Part shown: positions 27,455 through 36,254 of the stretch, one piece after another | Numbering within the stretch: the first letter of the stretch is position 1 | Layout of the letters: every line of letters begins with the position of its first letter | Assembly (NCBI GenBank): GCA_905182175.1 | Contig: CAJJAT010000014.1 | Coordinates: 247,848-311,847, forward strand | Source of the DNA: Flavobacteriales bacterium UBA1494 | GTDB taxonomy: Bacteria; Bacteroidota; Bacteroidia; Flavobacteriales_E; Vicingaceae | Length of the DNA: 64,000 nt | Direction of reading: 5' to 3' | The notes under the pieces: generated by a model | Told to the model about the DNA's origin: nothing | The model's database searches: none | The model's input: the letters and a program-made list of their open reading frames with translations, nothing else | Program-made: the position numbers and the translations under genes

Positions 27455-29209
27455 ATGCTTAGAACACACACTTGCGGAGAGTTACGAATTGAACATTTAA
27501 ACGATACAGTTAAGCTTTCAGGCTGGGTTCAAAAATCAAGAGACCTCGGAGGATTAACTTTTGTCGATTTACGCGACAGATTCGGCATTACGCAGTTGAC
27601 GTTCAATATGGACGATAACCCAAATATCTGTCAGAAAGCTAGAACATTAGGTAGAGAGTTTGTTATTCAAGTTGAGGGAACTGTTATAGAAAGAAGTAGC
27701 AAAAACATTAAGATTGCAACTGGTAACATCGAAATAAATGTTTCAGTACTAACAATTCTAAACGCCTCTAAAACTCCTCCATTCACAATCGAGAATGAAA
27801 CTGACGGCGGTGAAGAGTTAAGAATGAAGTATCGCTATTTAGATCTTAGAAGAAATTCTGTTCAAGAGAAACTTTTTTTGAGGAGCAAATTAGCAAAGGA
27901 AGTCCGGAATTATTTAGACAGCGCAGATTTTATTGAAGTTGAGACCCCTGTTTTGATAAAATCTACTCCTGAAGGAGCTAGAGACTTTGTTGTTCCTTCT
28001 CGAATGAATGAAGGTCAATTTTATGCTTTACCACAATCTCCACAAACGTTCAAGCAATTACTAATGGTTTCTGGTTTTGACCGCTACTTTCAAATTGTAA
28101 AGTGCTTTAGAGATGAAGATTTAAGAGCTGATCGTCAACCTGAATTTACTCAGATAGATTGCGAAATGACTTTTGTAGAGCAAGAAGATATCCTGACTAC
28201 TTTCGAGCACATGATGCGTCATTTATTTAAATCTGTCAAAGGAGTTGAATTAAAAGACTTCCCGCGAATGGAGTATACGGACGCCATGCGATTATATGGT
28301 TCAGATAAACCTGACATTCGATTTGGAATGGAGTTTAACGAATTGAATGATGTAACTCAAAATTTAGGCTTTAAAGTATTTGACGATGCTGAACTAGTCC
28401 TTGGTATTTGCGCTAAAGGTTGCGCTACATACACTAGAAAACAATTAGATGCTTTAACTAATTTCGTAAAGCGACCACAGGTTGGCGCATCAGGACTGAT
28501 TTATGCTAAAATGAATGAAGACGGAAGCATTAAGTCATCCGTAGATAAATTTTACAACGAAGAACAAAAGCAAACTTGGGCCGATAAAGTAGGAGCTCAA
28601 AAAGGAGATCTTATTTTAGTGATTTCAGGGGATGTAAACAAAAGTCGCTCTGCCATGAGTGAACTACGATTACACATGGGAGCTGCATTAGGTTTACGGA
28701 ACAAAGATTCTTTCGCACCACTTTGGATAACCGATTTTCCATTGTTGGAATGGGATAAAGAAACTGAGAAGTTTCATGCGATGCATCACCCTTTTACTTC
28801 TCCAAAAGTTGAAGATTTTAACAAGTTAGACTCTGCACCGGCTGACGTTAGAGCAAATGCTTACGACATGGTAATTAATGGTGTTGAAGTAGGTGGCGGA
28901 TCGATAAGAATTCACAACAGAGCAACTCAAGAAAAGATGCTAGCCTTACTAGGTTTTAGTGACGAAGAAGCAAAAGCGCAATTTGGATTTTTGATGGATG
29001 CATTTGAATATGGAGCTCCACCTCATGGCGGAATAGCTCTAGGTTTTGATAGAATGTGTGCACTTTTCGGAGGATCAGATTCTATTCGTGATTACATTGC
29101 CTTCCCAAAAAACAACAGCGGTCGAGATGTAATGATTGATGCTCCAGCACCTGTAAGTAGCGAACAATTAGATGAATTAAGCTTAGCACTAAAGGCTCCT
29201 AAAAAATAG
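27455..29209 (+). CDS. aspS: Aspartyl-tRNA synthetase
   Basis: Charges tRNA-Asp with aspartate. The 584-residue class II synthetase begins with an OB-fold anticodon domain ([20 protein letters not shown]). Motif 2 reads [19 protein letters not shown] and motif 3 is [20 protein letters not shown]. The GAD insertion typical of bacterial AspRS lies between motifs 2 and 3. It heads a compact operon with yicC, gmk and nadD. Confidence 0.98.
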   Translation: MLRTHTCGELRIEHLNDTVKLSGWVQKSRDLGGLTFVDLRDRFGITQLTFNMDDNPNICQKARTLGREFVIQVEGTVIERSSKNIKIATGNIEINVSVLTILNASKTPPFTIENETDGGEELRMKYRYLDLRRNSVQEKLFLRSKLAKEVRNYLDSADFIEVETPVLIKSTPEGARDFVVPSRMNEGQFYALPQSPQTFKQLLMVSGFDRYFQIVKCFRDEDLRADRQPEFTQIDCEMTFVEQEDILTTFEHMMRHLFKSVKGVELKDFPRMEYTDAMRLYGSDKPDIRFGMEFNELNDVTQNLGFKVFDDAELVLGICAKGCATYTRKQLDALTNFVKRPQVGASGLIYAKMNEDGSIKSSVDKFYNEEQKQTWADKVGAQKGDLILVISGDVNKSRSAMSELRLHMGAALGLRNKDSFAPLWITDFPLLEWDKETEKFHAMHHPFTSPKVEDFNKLDSAPADVRANAYDMVINGVEVGGGSIRIHNRATQEKMLALLGFSDEEAKAQFGFLMDAFEYGAPPHGGIALGFDRMCALFGGSDSIRDYIAFPKNNSGRDVMIDAPAPVSSEQLDELSLALKAPKK

Positions 29210-29213
29210 TAGT

Positions 29214-30089
29214 ATGATACATTCAATGACAGGCTACGGTAAGGCCGAAGCAACAATAGGCAGTAAAAAAATTACCATTCAAATTAAATCTTTGAACAGT
29301 AAGCAAGCGGATGTAAATGTTAAAGTTCCTTCCCTTTTTAAAGATCAAGAATTGACCTTTAGAAAAGAAATCGCACAGCAATTACAGCGCGGAAAGATTG
29401 AGATGTATCTTTCCTATGAAGCATCAGAGTCTGAAAAAGGTTATCAGATAGACGAAGTTGTTTTCGATCGATATTTCAATCAACTAAATCAACTCAACAA
29501 AACATACAGTCTCAACAACGATTCAATACTAAGCAGTATTTTAAAGATGCCTGAAATTTTAAAATCAACTGAAGAGGGCACTATAGACGAAAATGATACT
29601 GTGGGTCTATTTAATTTGTTAAAAGATGCCTTGATAGAAATCGAACAGTTTAGAATAGACGAAGGCGCAACATTGGAGGTAGATTTAACCGAACACATTA
29701 ATAAAATCGAAACTCTGTTAGAAGAGGCCTTAAAGTATGAGAGCGAAAGAACAGAAACAGTTCGAACTAGAATTTTAGCGAACTTAGAAGATGCTCAACA
29801 AAAAGATAAGATAGACATGGATCGCTTCGAACAAGAGATGATATTTTATGTAGAAAAGTATGATATTTCTGAGGAGAAGGTTCGCTTAAAAGCCCATTGC
29901 GATTACTTCAAAAAAACAATGAACGACAGAAGCGGCCAGGGAAAGAAACTTGGATTTATTTCACAAGAAATTGGCAGAGAAATAAATACACTTGGTTCTA
30001 AAGCAAACCATGCACAAATGCAGAAGTTAGTTGTTGAAATGAAAGATCAATTAGAAAAAATTAAAGAGCAAGTTTTAAACGTTTTGTAA
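29214..30089 (+). CDS. yicC: YicC family endoribonuclease-like protein
   Basis: A 291-residue protein starting MIHSMTGYGKAEATIGSKKI, the signature of the YicC family, and ending with the DUF1732 part (FKKTMNDRSGQGKKLGFISQ, then EINTLGSKANHAQMQKLVVE). YicC-type proteins are reported endoribonucleases in other bacteria; the role here is inferred. The middle region is helical and rich in Glu and Lys. Its stop overlaps the gmk start (TAATG), showing translational coupling. Confidence 0.93.
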   Translation: MIHSMTGYGKAEATIGSKKITIQIKSLNSKQADVNVKVPSLFKDQELTFRKEIAQQLQRGKIEMYLSYEASESEKGYQIDEVVFDRYFNQLNQLNKTYSLNNDSILSSILKMPEILKSTEEGTIDENDTVGLFNLLKDALIEIEQFRIDEGATLEVDLTEHINKIETLLEEALKYESERTETVRTRILANLEDAQQKDKIDMDRFEQEMIFYVEKYDISEEKVRLKAHCDYFKKTMNDRSGQGKKLGFISQEIGREINTLGSKANHAQMQKLVVEMKDQLEKIKEQVLNVL

Positions 30090-30652
30090 TGAACAAATGT
30101 ATTATTTTCTCAGCCCCCTCCGGAGCAGGTAAAACAACTATAGTAAAACGATTGCTGGCTGAAAAGTTTCCTTTAGAGTTTTCTGTATCGGCAACTACAA
30201 GAGAAAAGCGAGAAGAAGAAGTTGACGGTAAGGATTACTATTTTTTAGACGTTAGTACTTTCAAAGAAAGGATTGACACTAGCGATTTTATTGAATGGGA
30301 AGAGGTATACAAAGACAACTTTTACGGAACGTTAAAAGAAGAAATTGACCGTATTTGGGCTAAAGACAAATCTGTAATTTTTGATGTAGATGTAGTTGGA
30401 GGAGTAAATTTGAAAAAATATTTTGGAGAGAAGGCTCTTGCTCTGTTTGTAATGCCTCCCAGTATACAAGCTTTAGAAGAGCGACTGAAAGGTCGAGGAA
30501 CTGAAACTCCTGAGCACCTCGCTACACGATTAGGTAAGGCAAAAAAAGAACTCATAACAGCTGATCAATTTGATTACGTTATTTTAAATGATGAATTGGA
30601 GAAAGCAATTGGAGCTGCTAAACTAGTAATCTCAAAATTTTTGGATGCATGA
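30089..30652 (+). CDS. gmk: Guanylate kinase
   Basis: Phosphorylates GMP to GDP. The 187-residue protein has the P-loop IIFSAPSGAGKTTIVKRLL, the GMP-binding FSVSATTREKREEEVDGKDY and the lid FVMPPSIQALEERLKGRGTE. It overlaps yicC by one base and nadD by four, all in one operon. Confidence 0.98.
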   Translation: MNKCIIFSAPSGAGKTTIVKRLLAEKFPLEFSVSATTREKREEEVDGKDYYFLDVSTFKERIDTSDFIEWEEVYKDNFYGTLKEEIDRIWAKDKSVIFDVDVVGGVNLKKYFGEKALALFVMPPSIQALEERLKGRGTETPEHLATRLGKAKKELITADQFDYVILNDELEKAIGAAKLVISKFLDA

Positions 30653-31242
30653 AAAAAGTAGGTCTCTTTTTTGGAACGTATAACCCTGTTCATGTTGGAC
30701 ACATGGTTATTGCCAATTACATGGTAGAGTTTACCGATATGGATGAACTTTGGATGGTAGTAACACCTCACAATCCATTCAAAAAAAAGAGTTCTCTATT
30801 AAAAGATTACGATCGATTGCACTTGGTACAACTAGCCATTAACGACGATACAAGATTAAAAGCTTCCAACATAGAGTTTGACCTTCCCCAACCAAATTAT
30901 ACGTGCGATACTCTTGCCTACTTAACTGAGAAAAATCCGGGTGTCCATTTTTCACTAATTATGGGTGCCGATAATCTCAATCATTTTCACAAGTGGAAAA
31001 ACCACGAGGTTATTTTAGAGAATCACGATTTGTATGTTTACCCAAGAATGGACTCAAATGAAGGTGGTGAGCTGAAGCGACACTACAAAGTAAACTATGT
31101 AGAAGCGCCAGTAATGAGAATTTCGTCTACTTTTATTCGTAATGCTTTAAAAGAAGGTCAGAATGTTCGACATTACATGCCTGCAGAAGTAGCTAAATAT
31201 GTTACTGAGATGAATTTATACAAAAACCATTTCCCATTATAG
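30649..31242 (+). CDS. nadD: Nicotinate-nucleotide adenylyltransferase
   Basis: Adenylylates nicotinate mononucleotide in NAD synthesis. The 197-residue protein shows the nucleotidyltransferase motif FFGTYNPVHVGHMVIANYMV and the C-terminal ISSTFIRNALKEGQNVRHYM. Its ATG overlaps the gmk stop (ATGA). It is the last gene of the aspS operon and converges on the usher-like gene; no terminator hairpin is obvious in the 38-base gap. Confidence 0.97.
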   Translation: MKKVGLFFGTYNPVHVGHMVIANYMVEFTDMDELWMVVTPHNPFKKKSSLLKDYDRLHLVQLAINDDTRLKASNIEFDLPQPNYTCDTLAYLTEKNPGVHFSLIMGADNLNHFHKWKNHEVILENHDLYVYPRMDSNEGGELKRHYKVNYVEAPVMRISSTFIRNALKEGQNVRHYMPAEVAKYVTEMNLYKNHFPL

Positions 31243-31280
31243 CCTAATTCAAATTTACTTGGTCAAATTCAAATCTGAAC

Positions 31281-34271
31281 TTATTTGTCAATAATAAAAA
31301 TAGCCGGCTTAGCTTCATTTAGCTTAAAATTTATTTGATAAGACTTAAACCCATCAATATCAAAATAAAAAACCCTGTTCTCCGGAATTAGAAAACTAGG
31401 AACTTGATCAGTCATTAACTCAATTTTATAAAGTCCCTCAACTTTAGTAAGTTGCCGCCTAAATGATCCATTATTATCTATATTTATAAATGTTACCTCA
31501 TCTCTTGGGTCAGTTACTTTGATTCTCAAAAGCGAATAATCAAAATTATTGATCCTACTATATTTCGTCTTATTTAGCATAACCCCCCCGTCTAGCACAT
31601 ACTTTTCAGTTAGTGGCACATTTATTACCATATCTTTTGAAAGATTTAGTACAAAATCTGTTCCACTGACACCCGAGTTTGTATTCCCAATAGGGTCAAT
31701 TTTAATTGTATAATTACCAGTGGGAATATCTTGAAAGAAAGCAGCACCATTATTTTCTGTAATTGACGTTCCTTCGATTTGTTGAAGATTATTTTTATCT
31801 CCTTCAATAGTAATTAACACATCAGAAATTACGATTTCGTTGCTATCTCGGATACTATTGCCGTTTTGATCAAAATATAAATTGAAACTAATATCCCTAT
31901 AACTTAAAACAGGCTGATCAAAGTTGAATTCTTTTCTAATTCTAAAACCTACGTTGGTAAATATAGACTTTGATATTCGTTCTTGATCACTTGAAGAGTA
32001 CGTTGATATATTAAAAAAAGTAGAGATGTTTATTCCTTGACTTAAATTAAGTTGCGAACCGATGTTACCAGTAAACAACGAAACTTTAGCCGTAGTGTAA
32101 TTAACATAATTTGCGCTTAAATCCAGCTGAACTTTGTCCTGCAGTATTTTTTTATTGAGCCTATACCTTGCATTAAAGTTAGAAGAATTACTAATATTTA
32201 ATGCGTTTAACCCTAATATACTGGGAGTAAAAACACCATCACTAAATCTAACTGATAGAATAGAGTTTCCATCTTTCACATTTATTCCAATCTGGGTAAG
32301 TCTGCCCTCCTCTTCTCCTCCTTTAATTTCAGGCAAGTTAAAATATGTAGCACCTGACTCAACGAAAGCCGTCAAACTAATATCTTCAATTTTTCCGCTA
32401 ACCCGAGTAAAAAAACGTGGAGAGGCATAAAATATCATATCGCTTGGAGCGGCAGTTGTAGGATTCAATACATTTGTCAACTCCGAATAGTAATAATGCA
32501 CACCTGAAGAAATCTTTGTGCCAAAAAATTTATAGTTGTAATTAAGATAGGTTCGACTTATATCTAAATAGTTACTATTTACTAGGCGGCCAAAGAAGGA
32601 CTCAGAAGGTATATTTTTCATCCTATTAAATATTAGCGAAGCACTACTATTTTCACCAATTTCTCTAAAAACGTTCAACTTTTGTTGCTGAACTGCATTT
32701 TGTGAACCGGCATGATGCCTTGATTTTGACATAGAACTTGCACTAAATCTCCATCGATTTATGTTAAAACTATATGCTACCCGAACACCACGCCCGCGAA
32801 GAGTAGTATCAGCTAAAAATGTGTTAGAAGCGGTTTGAAAAGTTGTTGAATCGTAATTATTGGCCCGTACAGATTGAGATAATCCAATGGATATGCTGTG
32901 TTGCTTAATAGAAGTAGATCCTGAAACACTCCCTTCCATCTTATTAACAAAATTGGTTTTATCAATTGAATATATAAAAGCAGGACGAATGTTTATACCT
33001 TTTAAATTAAAAGAACCCGAAGATGAATAACTAGATCTATCGACGAATAGACTTTTCACGTAACCAATACCAACATTAAAGTCTTTTCCCGTCAATAAGT
33101 CTGACTTCAATTGCGCGCCCCTACCAAATTCTCGGTAAAAATCTCCACCAAGACTTTGATCTCCAACACTAATAGAAGAGTTACCTTTAGAGTATGACAC
33201 ATCTCCTCTACTAAACCTCCAAATGTCTTCTGCATCACTGTTATTATTAAGGTTGTATAGTAACATGGAATAACGCAATCGTTGTTCCTCTGAAAAGTTA
33301 ATATCGCCCCATGTTTTTAATGAAAAGCCGGGGTTACCATTCCCTCCAAAATTAAATACCCCAACCTCAAGATTGAAGGGAGTTGTGCCATATCGATTAT
33401 GAGAATTATAATTATTATCATAAAGATTTGTGTACACCCTATTTTCCTTTACAACATTTTCGTTATTGACCTGCACAAGAAACCTATTCTCGTCTAGTGA
33501 GTTTGAGAGAGGCTTAGAAATCGAAATATCTATCACGGTATCTTTAAACCTTTGTAGCTCCACGAATCTATCAAGTGTCAAATCTTCTGATTTCGAATTC
33601 TTTACATTGACCTTAAACCTTTTTGAGTAATTAGAATTATTACTAATGAACAGCTTAATGTGTTTTTCATTTTCAAAGCTCAACCAGATTGGATTATCTA
33701 GTTTTGATTTAATTAACCAACCTCCATTTTTTTCTACCTTTATAAAGCTCACGGCCTCTAATTGAGATTCTCGATTAAGAAACAAATTCGCAGGTAAGAA
33801 AGATGCTTGAATTGTAGTTGTTTTCCCTCCTTCAACTTTACTAGCATCGATAATAAATGGGATAACAATTGTTGTATCCGAATACGGAGTTAAATTAATC
33901 GATATACCTCTTGCTCCTAACGGCTTAACAAAGCTACCGGAGTAAAATTTTATTTCACCTTTGAGATTTGTGTTGTTATCATTTTTGATTACCAAGCTCT
34001 TCCACAGGATATTCTGACCAACTATAACTTCTTTTCTCTTTTTAAAATAAAAATTAGATGTTATAATATTCGTATTTGGATTCACAGAATCAGGCAACCA
34101 TCCCTTATTTAGATTTTCAAAAAACTCGTCCTTGTCTATTGAGATTACTGTGGAATCGGTTTCTTGTCCATAGATAGATTGTCCTACTAAAAATAGAAGA
34201 ATGAAAAAATTAAAAAGTTGGCTCCAACGTATATTCAATTTCGACTGTATAATAGTCTGATGGTTGATCAT
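31281..34271 (-). CDS. Usher-like outer-membrane barrel protein with SdrD-B-like domain
   Basis: A 996-residue envelope protein that I cannot match to a named family. A signal peptide (LFNFFILLFLVGQSIYGQ) is followed by about 250 residues of beta-sandwich-like sequence, then about 470 residues (roughly 300-770) of short amphipathic strands with Asn/Ser-rich turns typical of a large barrel. Next comes an SdrD-B/carboxypeptidase-regulatory-like domain (FNLYFDQNGNSIRDSNEIV, then GAAFFQDIPTGNYTIKIDP), and a final small beta domain. A barrel flanked by beta domains, next to two pilin-like genes and a chaperone-like gene, suggests an usher of an archaic or alternative chaperone-usher pathway. Its start overlaps the preceding gene by 62 bases (TTG 34238 is an alternative). 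Confidence 0.6.
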   Translation of the reverse strand: MINHQTIIQSKLNIRWSQLFNFFILLFLVGQSIYGQETDSTVISIDKDEFFENLNKGWLPDSVNPNTNIITSNFYFKKRKEVIVGQNILWKSLVIKNDNNTNLKGEIKFYSGSFVKPLGARGISINLTPYSDTTIVIPFIIDASKVEGGKTTTIQASFLPANLFLNRESQLEAVSFIKVEKNGGWLIKSKLDNPIWLSFENEKHIKLFISNNSNYSKRFKVNVKNSKSEDLTLDRFVELQRFKDTVIDISISKPLSNSLDENRFLVQVNNENVVKENRVYTNLYDNNYNSHNRYGTTPFNLEVGVFNFGGNGNPGFSLKTWGDINFSEEQRLRYSMLLYNLNNNSDAEDIWRFSRGDVSYSKGNSSISVGDQSLGGDFYREFGRGAQLKSDLLTGKDFNVGIGYVKSLFVDRSSYSSSGSFNLKGINIRPAFIYSIDKTNFVNKMEGSVSGSTSIKQHSISIGLSQSVRANNYDSTTFQTASNTFLADTTLRGRGVRVAYSFNINRWRFSASSMSKSRHHAGSQNAVQQQKLNVFREIGENSSASLIFNRMKNIPSESFFGRLVNSNYLDISRTYLNYNYKFFGTKISSGVHYYYSELTNVLNPTTAAPSDMIFYASPRFFTRVSGKIEDISLTAFVESGATYFNLPEIKGGEEEGRLTQIGINVKDGNSILSVRFSDGVFTPSILGLNALNISNSSNFNARYRLNKKILQDKVQLDLSANYVNYTTAKVSLFTGNIGSQLNLSQGINISTFFNISTYSSSDQERISKSIFTNVGFRIRKEFNFDQPVLSYRDISFNLYFDQNGNSIRDSNEIVISDVLITIEGDKNNLQQIEGTSITENNGAAFFQDIPTGNYTIKIDPIGNTNSGVSGTDFVLNLSKDMVINVPLTEKYVLDGGVMLNKTKYSRINNFDYSLLRIKVTDPRDEVTFINIDNNGSFRRQLTKVEGLYKIELMTDQVPSFLIPENRVFYFDIDGFKSYQINFKLNEAKPAIFIIDK

Positions 34272-34776
34272 TTAATTTACCCAAACAATTTATAGTGCCA
34301 AAATCAAACTGAGCATCAATTTTGTGAGTAGTCCAATCGCATGGAAAAACAGTACTACTCATTAAGGTTTGATTTGCTTGACTTAGCATGACAAAACCAT
34401 TAAAAGCTGAATTCACTCCAAACCCAACGTTATTGGACAAACTTATCGCAATTGTATTTAAATCCAAACTATTACCCCCAGAGCCTTCGATTGAAGTGGC
34501 AATGCCGTTAGCAGTTCTAAATACTATATCGAATCCCGTAAGACCAGGAGTAGCCGGAGCATTAACAACATTTGCTAAAGTTACTCCAAAAGTTAAAGCA
34601 CCAGGAATTTCAACTCCATTCGCAATTTCATCAAAAGAATTTACTACTACTTCTACATTAGTCGCAGATAAAACTGAAATCCTTGCTGAGTTCCAGTCTT
34701 GCGCAGTTAAAGCGCATACCCATCCAGAATGCAGAAGTAGCAGTATTGTGTTTTTGAATAAAACCTTAAGGCTCAA
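34210..34776 (-). CDS. Pilin-like secreted protein (second of pair)
   Basis: A 188-residue secreted protein starting at TTG 34776; no ATG is available before the signal peptide (FKNTILLLLHSGWVCALTAQ). The mature part is almost all beta-strand, rich in Asn, Val, Thr and Gly (SARISVLSATNVEVVVNSFD), with two cysteines (PCDWTTHKIDAQFDFGTINC) that could form a disulfide, and ends in a strand VEIEYTLEP. This suits an immunoglobulin-like fibre subunit. It overlaps the upstream pilin-like gene by 11 bases and the usher-like gene by 62, so the three are translationally linked. Confidence 0.62.
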   Translation of the reverse strand: MSLKVLFKNTILLLLHSGWVCALTAQDWNSARISVLSATNVEVVVNSFDEIANGVEIPGALTFGVTLANVVNAPATPGLTGFDIVFRTANGIATSIEGSGGNSLDLNTIAISLSNNVGFGVNSAFNGFVMLSQANQTLMSSTVFPCDWTTHKIDAQFDFGTINCLGKLNDQPSDYYTVEIEYTLEPTF

Positions 34777-35401
34777 TTGAAATATCTAGTAATACATTAG
34801 TAACGTAACGGTCAGGGGCTTGATTTATATCAATAATTGGATCAACTGCTGAAAGCAGCGCGGCAGTAGCCGTGTTAGCCTCCCAATTGATTGTTAAAAT
34901 GTTATCTAGTATATCTCCTGCATTTGTCGTAACTCCAGTCGCTGCAGCTCTACTACCAACAACCGTAACAGGATATACAGGTAATGCAATCACTGCTGCA
35001 TTTGCTGTTCCTAGGTCCGTCAATTCTGCACCAAATGTATGTACCCCATCGGATGTAATTTGAAAACCAACATACCCAAGGGCAAGTGTATTAGCAGGAT
35101 TATCAACACCAATAAAAGTTGCATCTTCAGCTCCCATATTTAACTGCCAAGAGGTAGATGAAGCAACAGTTATTTGTGTATCGTAAATGTCAGCATTTGC
35201 AATACCAGTTTCATAATCATCGATTCTATTAAATACGAACTCTATATTCCCTCCGTCAACAACATTAAGTCTAAGAATTTGATTTAGTGTTAAGGCCACT
35301 GGAACTACGGCTCTGTCAGAAACTGGCTGACAATAGGAATTCACGGAAAACATACCCGCCATTAAAGTAAGACATACTTTTGTAAAACAATTATTTTTCA
35401 T
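34766..35401 (-). CDS. Pilin-like secreted protein (first of pair)
   Basis: A 211-residue secreted protein. After the signal peptide (FTKVCLTLMAGMFSVNSYCQ) the mature protein begins with VSDRAVVPVALTLNQILRLN and is composed of beta-strands with a high Asn/Thr/Ala content. A region ITVASSTSWQLNMGAEDATF and the closing strand YVTNVLLDISIEP fit an Ig-like fibre subunit with strands available for exchange, as in chaperone-usher pilins. I do not recognise the family. It is the first gene of the leftward three-gene unit, 61 bases from the divergent chaperone-like gene. Confidence 0.62.
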   Translation of the reverse strand: MKNNCFTKVCLTLMAGMFSVNSYCQPVSDRAVVPVALTLNQILRLNVVDGGNIEFVFNRIDDYETGIANADIYDTQITVASSTSWQLNMGAEDATFIGVDNPANTLALGYVGFQITSDGVHTFGAELTDLGTANAAVIALPVYPVTVVGSRAAATGVTTNAGDILDNILTINWEANTATAALLSAVDPIIDINQAPDRYVTNVLLDISIEP

Positions 35402-35408
35402 TTTTATT

Positions 35409-35416
35409 TAAATTTG
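35409..35416 (+). promoter_or_regulatory. -7 promoter box TAAATTTG
   Basis: Matches TAnnTTTG in the 61-base gap between the divergent pilin-like and chaperone-like genes. A second near-match, TAATTTCG, lies at 35421-35428. Either could drive the rightward unit. Confidence 0.4.
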
Positions 35417-35429
35417 TTAGTAATTTCGC

Positions 35430-35437
35430 CAAAGATA
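35430..35437 (-). promoter_or_regulatory. -7 promoter box TATCTTTG
   Basis: On the minus strand this reads TATCTTTG, an exact match to TAnnTTTG, 29 bases upstream of the first pilin-like gene. It almost abuts the rightward near-match TAATTTCG, so the two divergent promoters overlap. Confidence 0.5.
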
Positions 35438-35462
35438 ATGAAAAACATTATATGAAAATGAT

Positions 35463-36254
35463 ATGAAAATTATATTGACGCTATTATGCAGCTTTTGCTC
35501 AACTCTATTAGCCCAAGACTTCGAGGTTGCCCCAGTTGTTTTAAATTTCACGGCTACTACCAAAACCCCTCAATCCATTGATTTATATATCACAAACCAC
35601 GACGAAACCCCAAACACCTATAAACTTAGCTTTTCAGACGAATATTTTGGGCAAGATGGTAAAAGACATTATGTTGAAGCGGGATCTACTATAAATAGCT
35701 GTTATAAATGGATTTCCTTGGATAAGGAAGAAATATTAGTTGGCCCTGAACAGACAGGTTCAATAACCTTAACTTTGAGCCCAAGTGATCCTGGCGCAAA
35801 CAAAACTAAATGGCTAACGGCATTTGTAGGTATTCAAAAAGAGAATATTGAAGGTGTTTTTGAAAAAAAATCCACTCAAACCGGTATAAGGCTAATCCCT
35901 CGGATTGCGGTGAAAATTATACAGAACTTCAACGAAGAAACCAACGTTTCATTTGAAATTATAGACAGTACAATTTTGTTCAACAAATTAAATGATGTTT
36001 TGTCTTTTAAACTAAAAAACACAACTGAGGGAGAGGTCAAACAATTTAAATATTTCTATTCATCTTATTCTGAAACATCAAATGACGAATACCAATCTGC
36101 ACCGATTACGACTACTCTTTATCCAAATCAGATAAAAAATATAACGTATGACCTAAGTTATTTAAGTACGGGAGCGCATGAATGTTTATTCTTGATTGAC
36201 CCAGGTGTGTTAGGAACTCTAAAGGCAATTAGAAAACGTATTATTATAGAATGA
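35463..36254 (+). CDS. Two-Ig-domain periplasmic chaperone-like protein
   Basis: A 263-residue protein with a signal peptide (KIILTLLCSFCSTLLAQ) and two Ig-like halves. The first half (FEVAPVVLNFTATTKTPQSI, YKWISLDKEEILVGPEQTGS) follows the pattern of pilus chaperones and of DUF916/WxL-associated proteins: a strand, a 'tx.ltNhd.tp.tykl' stretch, and a late LIPRIAVKII strand. The second half (FKLKNTTEGEVKQFKYFYS, ending KAIRKRIIIE) is also Ig-like. No membrane anchor is seen. Position next to the pilin-like and usher-like genes supports a chaperone role, but the family assignment is inference. Confidence 0.58.
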   Translation: MKIILTLLCSFCSTLLAQDFEVAPVVLNFTATTKTPQSIDLYITNHDETPNTYKLSFSDEYFGQDGKRHYVEAGSTINSCYKWISLDKEEILVGPEQTGSITLTLSPSDPGANKTKWLTAFVGIQKENIEGVFEKKSTQTGIRLIPRIAVKIIQNFNEETNVSFEIIDSTILFNKLNDVLSFKLKNTTEGEVKQFKYFYSSYSETSNDEYQSAPITTTLYPNQIKNITYDLSYLSTGAHECLFLIDPGVLGTLKAIRKRIIIE

